A stretch of 60,888 nt of DNA from Burkholderiales bacterium (GTDB lineage Bacteria; Pseudomonadota; Gammaproteobacteria; Burkholderiales; Burkholderiaceae_C), in assembly GCA_028868305.1 (NCBI GenBank), contig JAGWUS010000015.1, positions 1-60,888 of the forward strand. The letters run 5' to 3'. Below are positions 8,674 to 16,842 of the stretch, piece after piece; the stretch's first letter is position 1, and each line of letters opens with the position of its first letter. The position numbers were made by a program, and so were the translations under genes. The notes under the pieces are model-generated. The model saw nothing but the letters and a program-made list of their open reading frames with translations, did not search any database and was not told where the DNA came from.

Positions 8674-9630
8674 TCAGTGGGCCGGTGGCAGTGAATGCTG
8701 CAATTCCAGGTAGCCGGAAAGCCGGGGGCCACCTAGCGCAACCGCCCGGTCAATAGCGGTGCGGGCTTCTACGGGCCGGTTCAGGTCTTTTAGTGACTGC
8801 GCCAGGTTGTTCCAGCCATCGGCAAAGTCGGGGTGAATTTGCACCAGCCGGGCATACGCCTGTTGGGCCTGGATGGTCTGGCCCAAGGCATAGGCGGCGT
8901 TACCTGCGCCCAGCATCAGGCCCTTGTGTGTTGGCCACCGTCGCAGGGCTGTGGCATAGGCCAGTGAGGCGCGTTGCGGGTTGACCCGCTCCAGGGACGC
9001 GATGGCCTGGGCCAGCGGGTCGGGTTGGGCGGTGGCGGGCAGCGCATCTGGCTGTAGCGCCACCATGGCCCAGTACCCACCCCGTTCCCAGGTGCGCTCG
9101 AACGCGTAAAGCGATATTTCGGTGTTTTCAGATGTGCCCGAATGCAGGCGAAGAACATTGCGCTCGCGCTCAAAGCCGATTACCACGGCGTAGTGCCACA
9201 CCGGGTAGACCGGCAATGACAGGTTCTGAAAAACCACGACCGGATGTCCGGCAGCCACTTCACGCAACACGGCGTCCAGCTCTGGTGCCAGCACATAGGG
9301 CAGCAGACCATTGCGCCGCGTGCTTGCCAGCATCTCGACCTGCAGCGCGCCCTTGCGCCCGGGAAGGTAGACCTGCTCGACCAGCGCGTCGGGCGTTACC
9401 GGCACGCCAGCGGCTGCAAAAGCCATGGCCAGTGCTGCCGGGCCGCATTCAAAATCGTTTTGGGCGAAGAAGGGCGTATTCGAGAGTTGCACCTGTGCAG
9501 GCAGTTCCTGCGGCCATTGCGTTGCCAGCGCGCTCACCTGGGGCGTTGCGCAGCCCGTGAGCCACAGGGCGGCACAAACAAAAACCCCCGCCAGAGCGGG
9601 GGACAGGCGCCGGGCTACCGGAGCTTTCAT
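8674..9630 (-). CDS. PA2778-family cysteine peptidase with TPR tail, lipoprotein
   Basis: C39-like papain-fold peptidase. A signal peptide ends with LTGC (Cys27), so it is a lipoprotein. The catalytic Cys is in NDFECGPAAL (Cys62) and the His in WHYAVVIGFE (His146), in the order and spacing of C39-type enzymes. Residues about 205-310 contain TPR-like repeats (AYALGQTIQAQQAYARL and following). Its ATG overlaps the stop of the upstream gene as ATGA, so the two are translationally coupled. The same gene pair occurs in many gamma- and betaproteobacteria under the names PA2778 and PA2779. Its substrate is not known to me; see the finding on the partner's tail. Confidence 0.83.
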   Translation of the reverse strand: MKAPVARRLSPALAGVFVCAALWLTGCATPQVSALATQWPQELPAQVQLSNTPFFAQNDFECGPAALAMAFAAAGVPVTPDALVEQVYLPGRKGALQVEMLASTRRNGLLPYVLAPELDAVLREVAAGHPVVVFQNLSLPVYPVWHYAVVIGFERERNVLRLHSGTSENTEISLYAFERTWERGGYWAMVALQPDALPATAQPDPLAQAIASLERVNPQRASLAYATALRRWPTHKGLMLGAGNAAYALGQTIQAQQAYARLVQIHPDFADGWNNLAQSLKDLNRPVEARTAIDRAVALGGPRLSGYLELQHSLPPAH

Positions 9631-10016
9631 CGCACCGAGCGGGTGAAAGGAAATACCTTGGTCAGGCCCAGGATGTCGGTGATCAGCAAGATGATGAAGA
9701 TGGTGAACAGAATGCCCAGAATTTCACCACCAGCGGGTGCCTGGTCAATGCGACCGGCCAGCTGGGCGACTTCCGCATCGCTCATGGCGGCTACACGCTC
9801 TACCGCCTGGTCTGCAGCAAGGCCATGGGCTTGCAACTCTTTCTGGACATCACCACGCAACAGGAATTCCGTCACACGCTCACGCTGGGCAGTGCTTTCA
9901 GCCGATTGCATAGCAGTGTCGGTAGAAACGATGGCCGCTTGAGCCTGCATGGGCAGGCCCATGAGTGCCGTGGCAAAAATGACGATGGATGCAATTAAAC
10001 GTTTGAATTGGGACAT
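9627..10016 (-). CDS. PA2779-family small exported membrane protein
   Basis: 129-aa protein. A signal peptide covers residues 1-27 (cleavage after AQA), then a soluble alpha-helical part with two repeated segments (REFLL-like helix and AVERVAAMSDAEVAQLA). GlyGly at 96-97 is followed directly by a transmembrane helix (about 99-117) and a basic end TRSVR. That layout (signal, ectodomain, GG, helix, basic tail) looks like a C-terminal sorting signal. The start at 10016 was chosen over the longer frame because it gives a clean signal peptide and has a purine-rich stretch upstream. Its stop overlaps the peptidase start by four bases. Confidence 0.85.
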   Translation of the reverse strand: MSQFKRLIASIVIFATALMGLPMQAQAAIVSTDTAMQSAESTAQRERVTEFLLRGDVQKELQAHGLAADQAVERVAAMSDAEVAQLAGRIDQAPAGGEILGILFTIFIILLITDILGLTKVFPFTRSVR

Positions 10017-10134
10017 GGTGGCTTCTTTTTCAATGGGATATGCAAGTGTAGAAGAGGATTGTGGGCATCTCCGCGCTTGTTTACAAGTTGTAACATTGAC
10101 CGCATTGTCTCTTGCATCCGAAAGGCAAGGAGGG

Positions 10135-11937
10135 CTATGGTGTGGCGCCCTGGCAGAAGCTGTAAGTGTTTTTTCCCTTGCGCTTGCTCTCATACATTGC
10201 CGAGTCAGCGCGGGAAATCAGGATGTCGGCATCGATCGCGTCTGCGGGGAATACGGCAATTCCTATGCTCGCACCGACCTGGCAGCTTGCTCCACCCGGA
10301 AGTTGTATCGGTCTGGTCAGTGCTGCTAGGAGTTTTTTGGACAGGGTGGCAAGGTCGGCAGCCTCCTGAAAACGATCGATGATGAAAGCGAATTCATCGC
10401 CACCGAGCCGGGCCACCGTGTCGCTTTCGCGCACCGTGGCGAGCCAGCGGTGCGCAACTTCCTGCAGGACGATATCACCAGCCTGATGACCATGGTGGTC
10501 ATTGACGGTCTTGAAACCGTCCAGATCGGCAAACAACAGCGCGACCCTGGTGTGACCGCGTCTGGCCAGCATGCACTCCTGATAGAGCCGGTCAAAGAAC
10601 AGCGCCCGGTTGGGAAGGTCTGTCAGGTGGTCATAGTTGGCCTGCCGCCAGGTCATGGTTTCCACCTTTTTGCGTTCTGTCAGATCCTTGATGAAGGTGA
10701 AAAATTGTCCGTCAAGCGCTGGCGAAAACGTCGTGATCACCTCCACTGGCCAGGTGGAGCCATCCTTTCGCCGGTGCACGGTTTCGAAGGTTGCACTGCC
10801 GGTTCGCATGATGTCTTCTAGGTGTTTGGCGGTCGCAGCAGCGTCCTCCTGTGCTTCCAGGGCCGGGACGCGCAGTTCCTGCAACTCCTCGCGGCTATAG
10901 CCCGAGAGGCGGCAGTAGGCCAGGTTGGTGTCAATGATTCTGCCTGAGCGGTCCGCCGCCAAGAAACCGTCGGTGGTCGTTTCAATCGCCGCGCGAAAGC
11001 GGGCATCCTTGTCGTGCAAGGCACGTGCAATGCGATTCTGCTCGGTTACGTCACGCGCAATCTCCGAGATGCCTGTCACGTTTCCGCTGGCGTCGCGGAT
11101 AGGGGCGGAAGATACCGAGAGCTCTCTTCGCACTCCATCTTTGCAGAAGCGCACCGTTTCAAATTGCAGGACCGTGTTGCCTTGCAGCACACGCTTCAGA
11201 TTGTGCTGTTCTTCCAGGGACCGATCGGGTGAAAACAATCGCTGCATTGGCCGTCCGACCATTTCGTCTGCCGTGTATCCGAACAACTTTAGCGCGCCCG
11301 GGTTCCAGCTGGTGACTGTGCCATCCGGTGCCCTGCCGACGATGGCGTCATCCGAACTCTGGACGATGTTGGCCTGCAGCTGCAGTGTGGCTTCAAGTTG
11401 CAGGCGGCTTTTGAATGTGCCGTAGGAAATTTCACTGACGAGAAGCACTACGAACGAACCACCCAGCAAGTACCAGTTGTGGAGTACATACGATCGAACC
11501 GGTTCGTTCAGCCACCACAATCCCAGGTTGAAGGACACCAACATTCCCAGCAGCGTGGAACGAACCGCAGTACGCATGGTGGCAAACATGGCAATCGCGA
11601 TGAGCACCTGCATCTGTCCTGCCAGTGCAATGGTTGGCACTTTTAGCAAAAACAGAAAAATGATGGAAACCACGGTAGTCACCAGCAGGCACGCTGCCGC
11701 CATGAAGATCGGTACGCGCGGCAGCCACTTCTCGCTGTCCACAACGGCGTAGATGGCCAGACAGGGTGAGGCGCCCACGACGCGCCAAAGCAGGGTGTCC
11801 TCAAGCAACTCGGGTGCCATGAGCCAGTCGACAAAGCCGTAGGAGGCAAAGAGCAGGATTGCCGTGCCGGCAATAAAGCGCGTCGCAGTCCGGTGCTGCC
11901 TGAGCCAGGCAATTTCGGTTTCGTCAGCGGTGAACAT
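10135..11937 (-). CDS. Membrane-bound PAS-PAS-GGDEF diguanylate cyclase
   Basis: Makes cyclic di-GMP from two GTP. Residues 20-173 form a membrane module of about five or six helices, followed by a short coiled linker, PAS domain 1 (about 186-305, with WNPGALKLFGYTADEMVGR), PAS domain 2 (about 310-430) and a GGDEF domain (about 435-600). The active-site motif RLGGDEF is intact (510-516), and RESD at 503-506 lies five residues before GGDEF, so the product-inhibition I-site is also present. No EAL domain follows. It lies upstream of the PA2779 pair on the same strand, 118 bases away, and may share transcripts with it. The input signal is unknown. Confidence 0.93.
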   Translation of the reverse strand: MFTADETEIAWLRQHRTATRFIAGTAILLFASYGFVDWLMAPELLEDTLLWRVVGASPCLAIYAVVDSEKWLPRVPIFMAAACLLVTTVVSIIFLFLLKVPTIALAGQMQVLIAIAMFATMRTAVRSTLLGMLVSFNLGLWWLNEPVRSYVLHNWYLLGGSFVVLLVSEISYGTFKSRLQLEATLQLQANIVQSSDDAIVGRAPDGTVTSWNPGALKLFGYTADEMVGRPMQRLFSPDRSLEEQHNLKRVLQGNTVLQFETVRFCKDGVRRELSVSSAPIRDASGNVTGISEIARDVTEQNRIARALHDKDARFRAAIETTTDGFLAADRSGRIIDTNLAYCRLSGYSREELQELRVPALEAQEDAAATAKHLEDIMRTGSATFETVHRRKDGSTWPVEVITTFSPALDGQFFTFIKDLTERKKVETMTWRQANYDHLTDLPNRALFFDRLYQECMLARRGHTRVALLFADLDGFKTVNDHHGHQAGDIVLQEVAHRWLATVRESDTVARLGGDEFAFIIDRFQEAADLATLSKKLLAALTRPIQLPGGASCQVGASIGIAVFPADAIDADILISRADSAMYESKRKGKNTYSFCQGATP

Positions 11938-12300
11938 TGCGAACGGTCAAACCGTGGCAGATCAGTAGAAATGGCATGCGCACGGTAGCAAATGAAGTTT
12001 GCCAACAGTATCGCCTAACTACGCAAGCGTCTGCATTTCTGGCAGGTGTCAGACAGCACGTTTCTTGTAAGTTACTATAAAAATAATAGCTGCTTGTGCA
12101 ATCTGGATAAGGGCTGCGGGCTATTTTATTTGTAGATTGAGGTAGCCCCTGGCAACCAGCCCGCATCTGGAGGGACTGGACCAATACGATGGGGTTCAGG
12201 CCACCGAATTTCGCAAAGGCAGCTGCAAAATACCCCCCCGACGACGCGAAATAGGGCCAAAATAGATCGGCTGCTGTGAGAATCTTGGGGGAATTGAAAC
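11938..12300. other. Intergenic region between divergent cyclase and redox genes
   Basis: 363 bases separating two divergently transcribed genes. It must hold both promoters. I see one full copy of the dispersed repeat (12073-12130) and a GGGGGAATT ribosome-binding stretch just before 12301. No confident -35/-10 pair or open reading frame was found. Confidence 0.5.
12073..12130 (+). repeat. Dispersed GCTATT-ATAGC intergenic element, copy C
   Basis: ACTATAAAAATAATAGC (palindromic core) followed by TGCTTGTGCA, then GGGCTGCGGGCTATTTTA. Matches copies B and F across the core and the conserved right half in the same orientation. Confidence 0.75.
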
Positions 12301-12984
12301 ATGGATTTACTGAGTTTTGCCCGAGGCCCGGCGTTGGCCGTCGCCTTGGTCGTCTTTGTGTCCGGCACGCTGTGGCGCCTGTTTGGAGTGTTGCGGCGAC
12401 CGCGCCTGCGCGATCTCTCACCGCCACGTGAAGGTGCACCGTCGAACCTGTCTGGCGCGCTGAGCGCCATCGTGCGCGGAATGTGGCCGCGCAAGGAGTT
12501 CGGCCAGACGGCCATGGTGACCACCTTCAATGGCTACGTCTTTCACATCGGGCTGGCGCTGGTGTTTTTTGGTTACGCGCCGCACATCGCGTTCATCCAC
12601 CGCATCATTGGCCTGTCGTGGCCGGCCCTGCCTGATGCGGTGATGTACCTGGCTGCTGGCGCCACCATTGTTTCTCTGCTGCTGGCACTGTTTTACCGCC
12701 TGACCAGCCCGGTGCTCAGGAAAATATCGAACGCTGACGACATGATCACCTGGATCATCACCTTTCTGCCGCTCATTACGGGCATGGCGGTGATCAGCGA
12801 GTCCTCGGCAGTTACTGTTGTGCGCGATCATGTTATCTATGCCGGCCCACTGGCCGTGCACCTGCTTTCGTTGGAACTGTTGCTGGTGTGGTTCCCGTTC
12901 GGCAAGCTGATGCACGCTTTCCTGTTCGCCTTCTCGCGCGGTGCTACGGGCGTGCGCTTCAGCCACCGCGGAGTCAAACTATGA
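12301..12984 (+). CDS. NarI/DsrM-like membrane cytochrome b subunit
   Basis: 227-aa polytopic membrane protein with about five helices (near 7-25, 76-98, 112-132, 146-166, 184-212). Histidines placed in helices (FHIGLALVFFGYAPH and AVHLLSLELLLV, plus KLMHAFLF) are those expected for two haem b groups in the NarI/DsrM/HdrE superfamily. Its stop overlaps the start of the next gene as ATGA, so it forms a two-gene unit with the Fe-S protein. Together they resemble the quinone-reactive DsrMK or HdrED core. No nitrate reductase or dsr genes are near, so the electron donor or acceptor is unknown. Confidence 0.8.
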   Translation: MDLLSFARGPALAVALVVFVSGTLWRLFGVLRRPRLRDLSPPREGAPSNLSGALSAIVRGMWPRKEFGQTAMVTTFNGYVFHIGLALVFFGYAPHIAFIHRIIGLSWPALPDAVMYLAAGATIVSLLLALFYRLTSPVLRKISNADDMITWIITFLPLITGMAVISESSAVTVVRDHVIYAGPLAVHLLSLELLLVWFPFGKLMHAFLFAFSRGATGVRFSHRGVKL

Positions 12985-14285
12985 ACAGCCCAGCCATCAC
13001 AAAACCTGCCTTTGACAAACAGGGTGACCAGAGCGATGAGGCCCGCGTAGATGCCGCCATGGGCTGCTTTGTCTCCGAGTTCGGCGTCACTGCGGCGCTG
13101 CATCTGGAATCCTGTGTGCATTGTGGTCTGTGTGCCGAAGCCTGCCACTTCCATATAGCTACCGGTGACGCCAAATACACGCCGATTTACAAGCTGGAGC
13201 CGTTTCGGCGAGCCTATCTGCGCGAAGCCAGCCCGTTTGCACCCTTGGTGCGCGCGCTCGGCCTGGTCAAAAAGCCGGGTATCGCGGAGCTGCAGCAGTG
13301 GCAGGAACTGCTCTATGACTCCTGCACCATGTGCGGCCGCTGTACCGTGGCCTGTCCGATGGGCATTGACATCGCTGAGCTGGTGAAGGAAGCCCGTCAC
13401 GGCATGTTCAGGGCGGGCCTGGTTCCCGAGCGGCTGGCGTTGATGGACCGTACAGCCCGGCAGTGGGGCAGCACCGCTACGCCTGGCGAAGACTTGCCCG
13501 ATATCCTGGCCGAGGCAGCAAAAGAGCATGGGGTCGAAATTCCCTGTGATCTGGTCGCTGCCGACGTCCTGGTCACGGCAGCGCCGGCTGAACTGGGTGA
13601 ACACACCAAAGCGCTGGCTGACGCGGCCAAAATTCTCAATCGCATTGGCGTCAAATGGACCATGCACCAGAGTGGTTTTGATGCTGCCAACATTGGTTTC
13701 AATAATGGTGATCTGGAATTGCAGGAGCGGCTCACCCGCTCCCTGATCGATACGGCCGTGAAGATCGGCGCCAAAACGGTGCTCCTGCCCGAATGCGGTC
13801 ATGCCTACGGCGCGGCACGCTGGGAGGCGGCCAAGTGGTACGGCGAGGCACTGCCAGTTCGCATCATCCACATGACCGAGTTCTTGGACGAGTTGATCGC
13901 AACGGACCGTATTCGCGTGAAGAAAATAGGTGAGTCAGCGACCTTTCACGACCCCTGTCAGATCGTGCGCCGTGGCGGGCTTGAAGCAGCGGCACGTCGT
14001 GTGCTTACGGCGCTTGGCTTCGACCTGGTCGAACTCAAGGACCATGGAGTGACCGGCTTTTGCTGCGGCGGCGGCGGCGGGGTTGTGTCGAACCCGCGCG
14101 CCACGCCTCTGCGTCACAAGGTTTTTGAGATGAAAAAGCAGCAGGTCGAAGCGACCGGCGCCAAGCATTTCGTCACCAGCTGCGGGCAATGCCGTATCAC
14201 GCTCGAAATGGGTGCCAAACATGCGAATTGGAATACACCAACCGAGAGCCTGCTGGAGCTGGTGGCCGACAATCTCGCCGATTAA
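12981..14285 (+). CDS. HdrD/DsrK-like (Fe-S)-binding oxidoreductase with CCG domain
   Basis: 434-aa cytoplasmic redox protein. Two 4Fe-4S motifs are present: CVHCGLCAEAC (Cys45, 48, 51, 55) and CTMCGRCTVAC (Cys115, 118, 121, 125). The C-terminal half carries CCG-type cysteine motifs: PECGHAYG (about 270-277), HDPCQIVRRGG (about 323-333), FCCGGGGG (360-367) and TSCGQC. In HdrD and DsrK the CCG domain holds a special 4Fe-4S cluster acting on disulfide or persulfide substrates. Translationally coupled to the upstream cytochrome b. Inference: a membrane complex exchanging electrons between the quinone pool and a thiol/disulfide or unknown carrier. The start at 12981 is set by the ATGA overlap and not by an earlier in-frame codon. 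Confidence 0.85.
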   Translation: MNSPAITKPAFDKQGDQSDEARVDAAMGCFVSEFGVTAALHLESCVHCGLCAEACHFHIATGDAKYTPIYKLEPFRRAYLREASPFAPLVRALGLVKKPGIAELQQWQELLYDSCTMCGRCTVACPMGIDIAELVKEARHGMFRAGLVPERLALMDRTARQWGSTATPGEDLPDILAEAAKEHGVEIPCDLVAADVLVTAAPAELGEHTKALADAAKILNRIGVKWTMHQSGFDAANIGFNNGDLELQERLTRSLIDTAVKIGAKTVLLPECGHAYGAARWEAAKWYGEALPVRIIHMTEFLDELIATDRIRVKKIGESATFHDPCQIVRRGGLEAAARRVLTALGFDLVELKDHGVTGFCCGGGGGVVSNPRATPLRHKVFEMKKQQVEATGAKHFVTSCGQCRITLEMGAKHANWNTPTESLLELVADNLAD

Positions 14286-14315
14286 TAAACGTCCACCTCA
14301 AAGGGAAAGGGGCTA

Positions 14316-14347
14316 CAGGCCGGCCGGGCCTGCAGCTTCGGGGCTGC
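14316..14347. terminator. GC-rich hairpins between convergent Fe-S gene and htpG
   Basis: CAGGCC-GGCCG-GGCCTG (14316-14332) is followed at once by GCAGC and GCTGC arms (14332-14347) enclosing a TTCG-containing loop. They lie between two convergent stops and could end transcription from either side, although no U-run is visible. Confidence 0.4.
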
Positions 14348-14360
14348 TCCAGCAGCGGGC

Positions 14361-16343
14361 TTACACCAGCAGGGCGTTCACGCGCTTGACGTAGGCAGCC
14401 GGGTCCGCAGGCATGCCGCCTTCGGCCAGCAGGGCCTGGTCAAACAGGATGTGGGCCAGGTCGTTGAAGTGGACGCTGCCGTCGAGCTTTTTCACCAGCG
14501 CGTGCTCGGCGTTGACTTCCAGCACCGGTTTGACTTCGGGCGCTTGCTGACCGGCCTGCTTGAGCATGCGGGCCAGTTGGGTGCTCATGCCGTCGTCCTG
14601 AACTACCAGGCAGGCCGGGCTGTCCACCAGGCGTGTCGTGACGCGCACGTCCTCGGCCTTGTCTTTCAGCGCTTCTTTTAGCTTCGCCAGCAGCGGCTTG
14701 AAGGCTTCGGCGGCTTCTTCAGCAGCTTTCTTCTCGGCCTCGTCCTGCAGCTTGCCCAGATCCACCGCACCCTTGGCGACGGACTGCAGGGGTGTGCCGT
14801 CGAAGTCGTGCAGGTAGTTCAGCGCCCACTCGTCCACGCGGTCGGTCATCAGCAGGACTTCAATGCCCTTCTTCTTGAACACTTCAAGTTGCGGGCTGTT
14901 CTTGGCGGCGGCCGCGTTGTCGGCGGTAATGTAGTAAATGGCCTCCTGGCCTTCCTTCATGCGCGCCTTGTAGTCGGCCAGCGACACGCTCACGCTGTCG
15001 GTGGTGCTGGAGGCAAAACGCAGCAGCTTGGACAGGCGTTCCTTGTTGGCAAAGTCTTCGCCCAGGCCTTCCTTGAGCACCGCGCCGAATTCTGTGTAGA
15101 ACTTGGTGTACTTGCCTGCTGCAGCCTCAGCTTCTGCCTTGTCCTCTGCGCTCAGCACGTCTGTCACACCATCGGCGCTGGCTTCCGGCAACTTGTCATG
15201 TTTGGCCAAATCTTCCAGCATACCCAACACGCGTTTGGTGCAGCCTTCGCGGATGGCTTTGACGTCGCGACTTTCCTGGAGCAGTTCGCGGCTCACATTC
15301 AGCGGCAAGTCGGCGGAATCGACCACACCTTTTACAAAGCGCAGGTAGGTGGGCAGCAGGGCCTCGGCGTCGTCCATGATGAACACGCGCTTGACATACA
15401 GCTTGACGCCGGCGGACTTCTCGCGGTTATACAGGTCCATCGGCGCCTTGCCAGGGATGTACAGCAACTGGGTGTATTCGGTGCTGCCTTCTACGCGGTT
15501 GTGCGTGTGGGCCAGGGGCGCTTCAAAGTCGTGGCTGATCTGCTTGTAGAAGTCGTCGTACTGCTCTTGCGTGATGTCCTTCTTGGCGCGCGCCCAGATG
15601 GCGTTGGCTTTGTTGACGGTTTCCCATTCGCCGGTCTTGACCATGCCACCGGGCTGGCGGCCGCCTTTTTCGTCGCTCGGGTTGATCAGTTCGCCGTCTT
15701 TCCACTCCTCCTTTTCCATCTGGATGGGCAGGCTGATGTGGTCGGAGTATTTGTTGATGATGCCCTTGACTTTCCAGCTCTGGGCATAGTCCATGGCATC
15801 TTCACGCAGATGCAGGATGACACTGGTGCCGCGTGCGGCGCGGTGAATAGTTTCCACCTCGAAGTCGCCCGAGCCACCGCTGACCCAGCGCACGCCCTCG
15901 GACTCCTTCATGCCAGCGCGGCGCGATTCGACCGTGATCTTGTCGGCCACGATGAAGCCCGAGTAGAAGCCCACGCCGAACTGGCCAATGAGGTTGGAGT
16001 CGGCCTTCTGGTCACCGGTGAGCTTGCTCACAAAATCCTTGGTGCCACTCTTGGCGATGGTGCCCAGGTGATCGATGGCTTCTTGCGCGCTCATGCCGAT
16101 GCCGTTGTCGGTGATGGTCAGCGTTTTGGCGTCTTTGTCCAAGGTGACCTTGACTTTCAGCTCGGAGTCGTTCTCGTACAGGCCGCTGTCGTTGATGGCT
16201 TCAAAGCGGAGTTTGTCGCAGGCGTCCGACGCGTTGGAAATCAGCTCGCGCAGAAAAATCTCTTTGTTGGAGTACAGCGAGTGGGTGACCAGGTGCAACA
16301 GTTGGGCGACTTCGGCCTGAAAGGATAAGGTTTGCTTGCTCAT
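14361..16343 (-). CDS. htpG: Molecular chaperone HtpG (Hsp90)
   Basis: Cytosolic ATP-dependent dimeric chaperone. The 660-aa protein begins with the Hsp90 signature ([20 protein letters not shown], then [14 protein letters not shown]) and has the GHKL ATP-binding boxes DNGIGM and [11 protein letters not shown]. The middle domain and C-terminal dimerisation domain are complete. Length is slightly above the E. coli protein (624 aa), owing to an insertion in the middle domain around [18 protein letters not shown]. It is preceded by a heat-shock promoter (see 16419-16446) and transcribed alone. Confidence 0.97.
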   Translation of the reverse strand: MSKQTLSFQAEVAQLLHLVTHSLYSNKEIFLRELISNASDACDKLRFEAINDSGLYENDSELKVKVTLDKDAKTLTITDNGIGMSAQEAIDHLGTIAKSGTKDFVSKLTGDQKADSNLIGQFGVGFYSGFIVADKITVESRRAGMKESEGVRWVSGGSGDFEVETIHRAARGTSVILHLREDAMDYAQSWKVKGIINKYSDHISLPIQMEKEEWKDGELINPSDEKGGRQPGGMVKTGEWETVNKANAIWARAKKDITQEQYDDFYKQISHDFEAPLAHTHNRVEGSTEYTQLLYIPGKAPMDLYNREKSAGVKLYVKRVFIMDDAEALLPTYLRFVKGVVDSADLPLNVSRELLQESRDVKAIREGCTKRVLGMLEDLAKHDKLPEASADGVTDVLSAEDKAEAEAAAGKYTKFYTEFGAVLKEGLGEDFANKERLSKLLRFASSTTDSVSVSLADYKARMKEGQEAIYYITADNAAAAKNSPQLEVFKKKGIEVLLMTDRVDEWALNYLHDFDGTPLQSVAKGAVDLGKLQDEAEKKAAEEAAEAFKPLLAKLKEALKDKAEDVRVTTRLVDSPACLVVQDDGMSTQLARMLKQAGQQAPEVKPVLEVNAEHALVKKLDGSVHFNDLAHILFDQALLAEGGMPADPAAYVKRVNALLV

Positions 16344-16418
16344 AAGGTAATTGAAGGTTTTTGTCGTCGGAAAATGAAATACCGCGTTGCTACCAAGCCA
16401 GCGCGCGGGAACCCGTTA

Positions 16419-16446
16419 ATTATGGGCGAGACCTGGTGCTTTCAAG
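16419..16446 (-). promoter_or_regulatory. Sigma-32 (heat-shock) promoter of htpG
   Basis: On the minus strand CTTGAAA (16446-16440) is a perfect -35 of the sigma-32 class. It is followed after 13 bases by CCCATAAT (16426-16419), close to the -10 consensus CCCCATNT. It lies about 75 bases before the htpG start, giving a short leader. Known biology of htpG as a sigma-32 gene supports it. Confidence 0.82.
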
Positions 16447-16590
16447 GCCCGCGGTCTGATGCGTGGCGGTCATCAATGGCACTATCCGGTTTGGGCGGAC
16501 GGCATTATGATGAAGGCAGTGCTACCCACAACTGGCAAGGTTCTTGCTGGCTGCTGCAGAATTGGGTGGGTTCAGGGTTAAGGTGTATCA

Positions 16591-16842
16591 ATGTCAAAAA
16601 AACCGGAAAAACCAAAATCAGAAAGATCCCCGAGCGCCAGGGTGCCTGACTATTTGCTCGACCCGGTGCCGGTGCCTGATGTGGTGGAGAGCGACTCCGA
16701 CACCGCATGGGGCCTGTGGCAGGACTCGGTGCAGTCGATAGACGGCAGCGAAACGCGACCGTCTGGGGATTCCATCTTTGGGGCCACCTTGCCCAGCGAA
16801 CTGGCGCCCGTTACTCCTGTCAAGCGCCGTTCCGGCAACTAG
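16591..16842 (+). CDS. Small hypothetical protein, 83 aa
   Basis: Not assigned to a named family. It begins with a lysine-rich stretch (MSKKPEKPKSERSPSAR), has an acidic/aromatic centre with DVVESDSDTAWGLWQDSV, and ends in a Pro/Arg tail (PVTPVKRRSGN). No signal peptide or helix is seen. A modest AAGG lies before the ATG. From memory, short proteins with a D-x-D-T-AWxLW core occur in other Comamonadaceae, which favours a real gene. It is divergent from htpG, and its stop overlaps the convergent hydrolase by four bases. Confidence 0.6.
   Translation: MSKKPEKPKSERSPSARVPDYLLDPVPVPDVVESDSDTAWGLWQDSVQSIDGSETRPSGDSIFGATLPSELAPVTPVKRRSGN

Noticed and set aside
14808..16328. 506-codon open frame opposite htpG
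   Set aside because: Entirely antisense to the well-supported HtpG frame; composition (runs of Val/Gly/Phe) is that of a reverse-complement shadow, with no motif or ribosome site.
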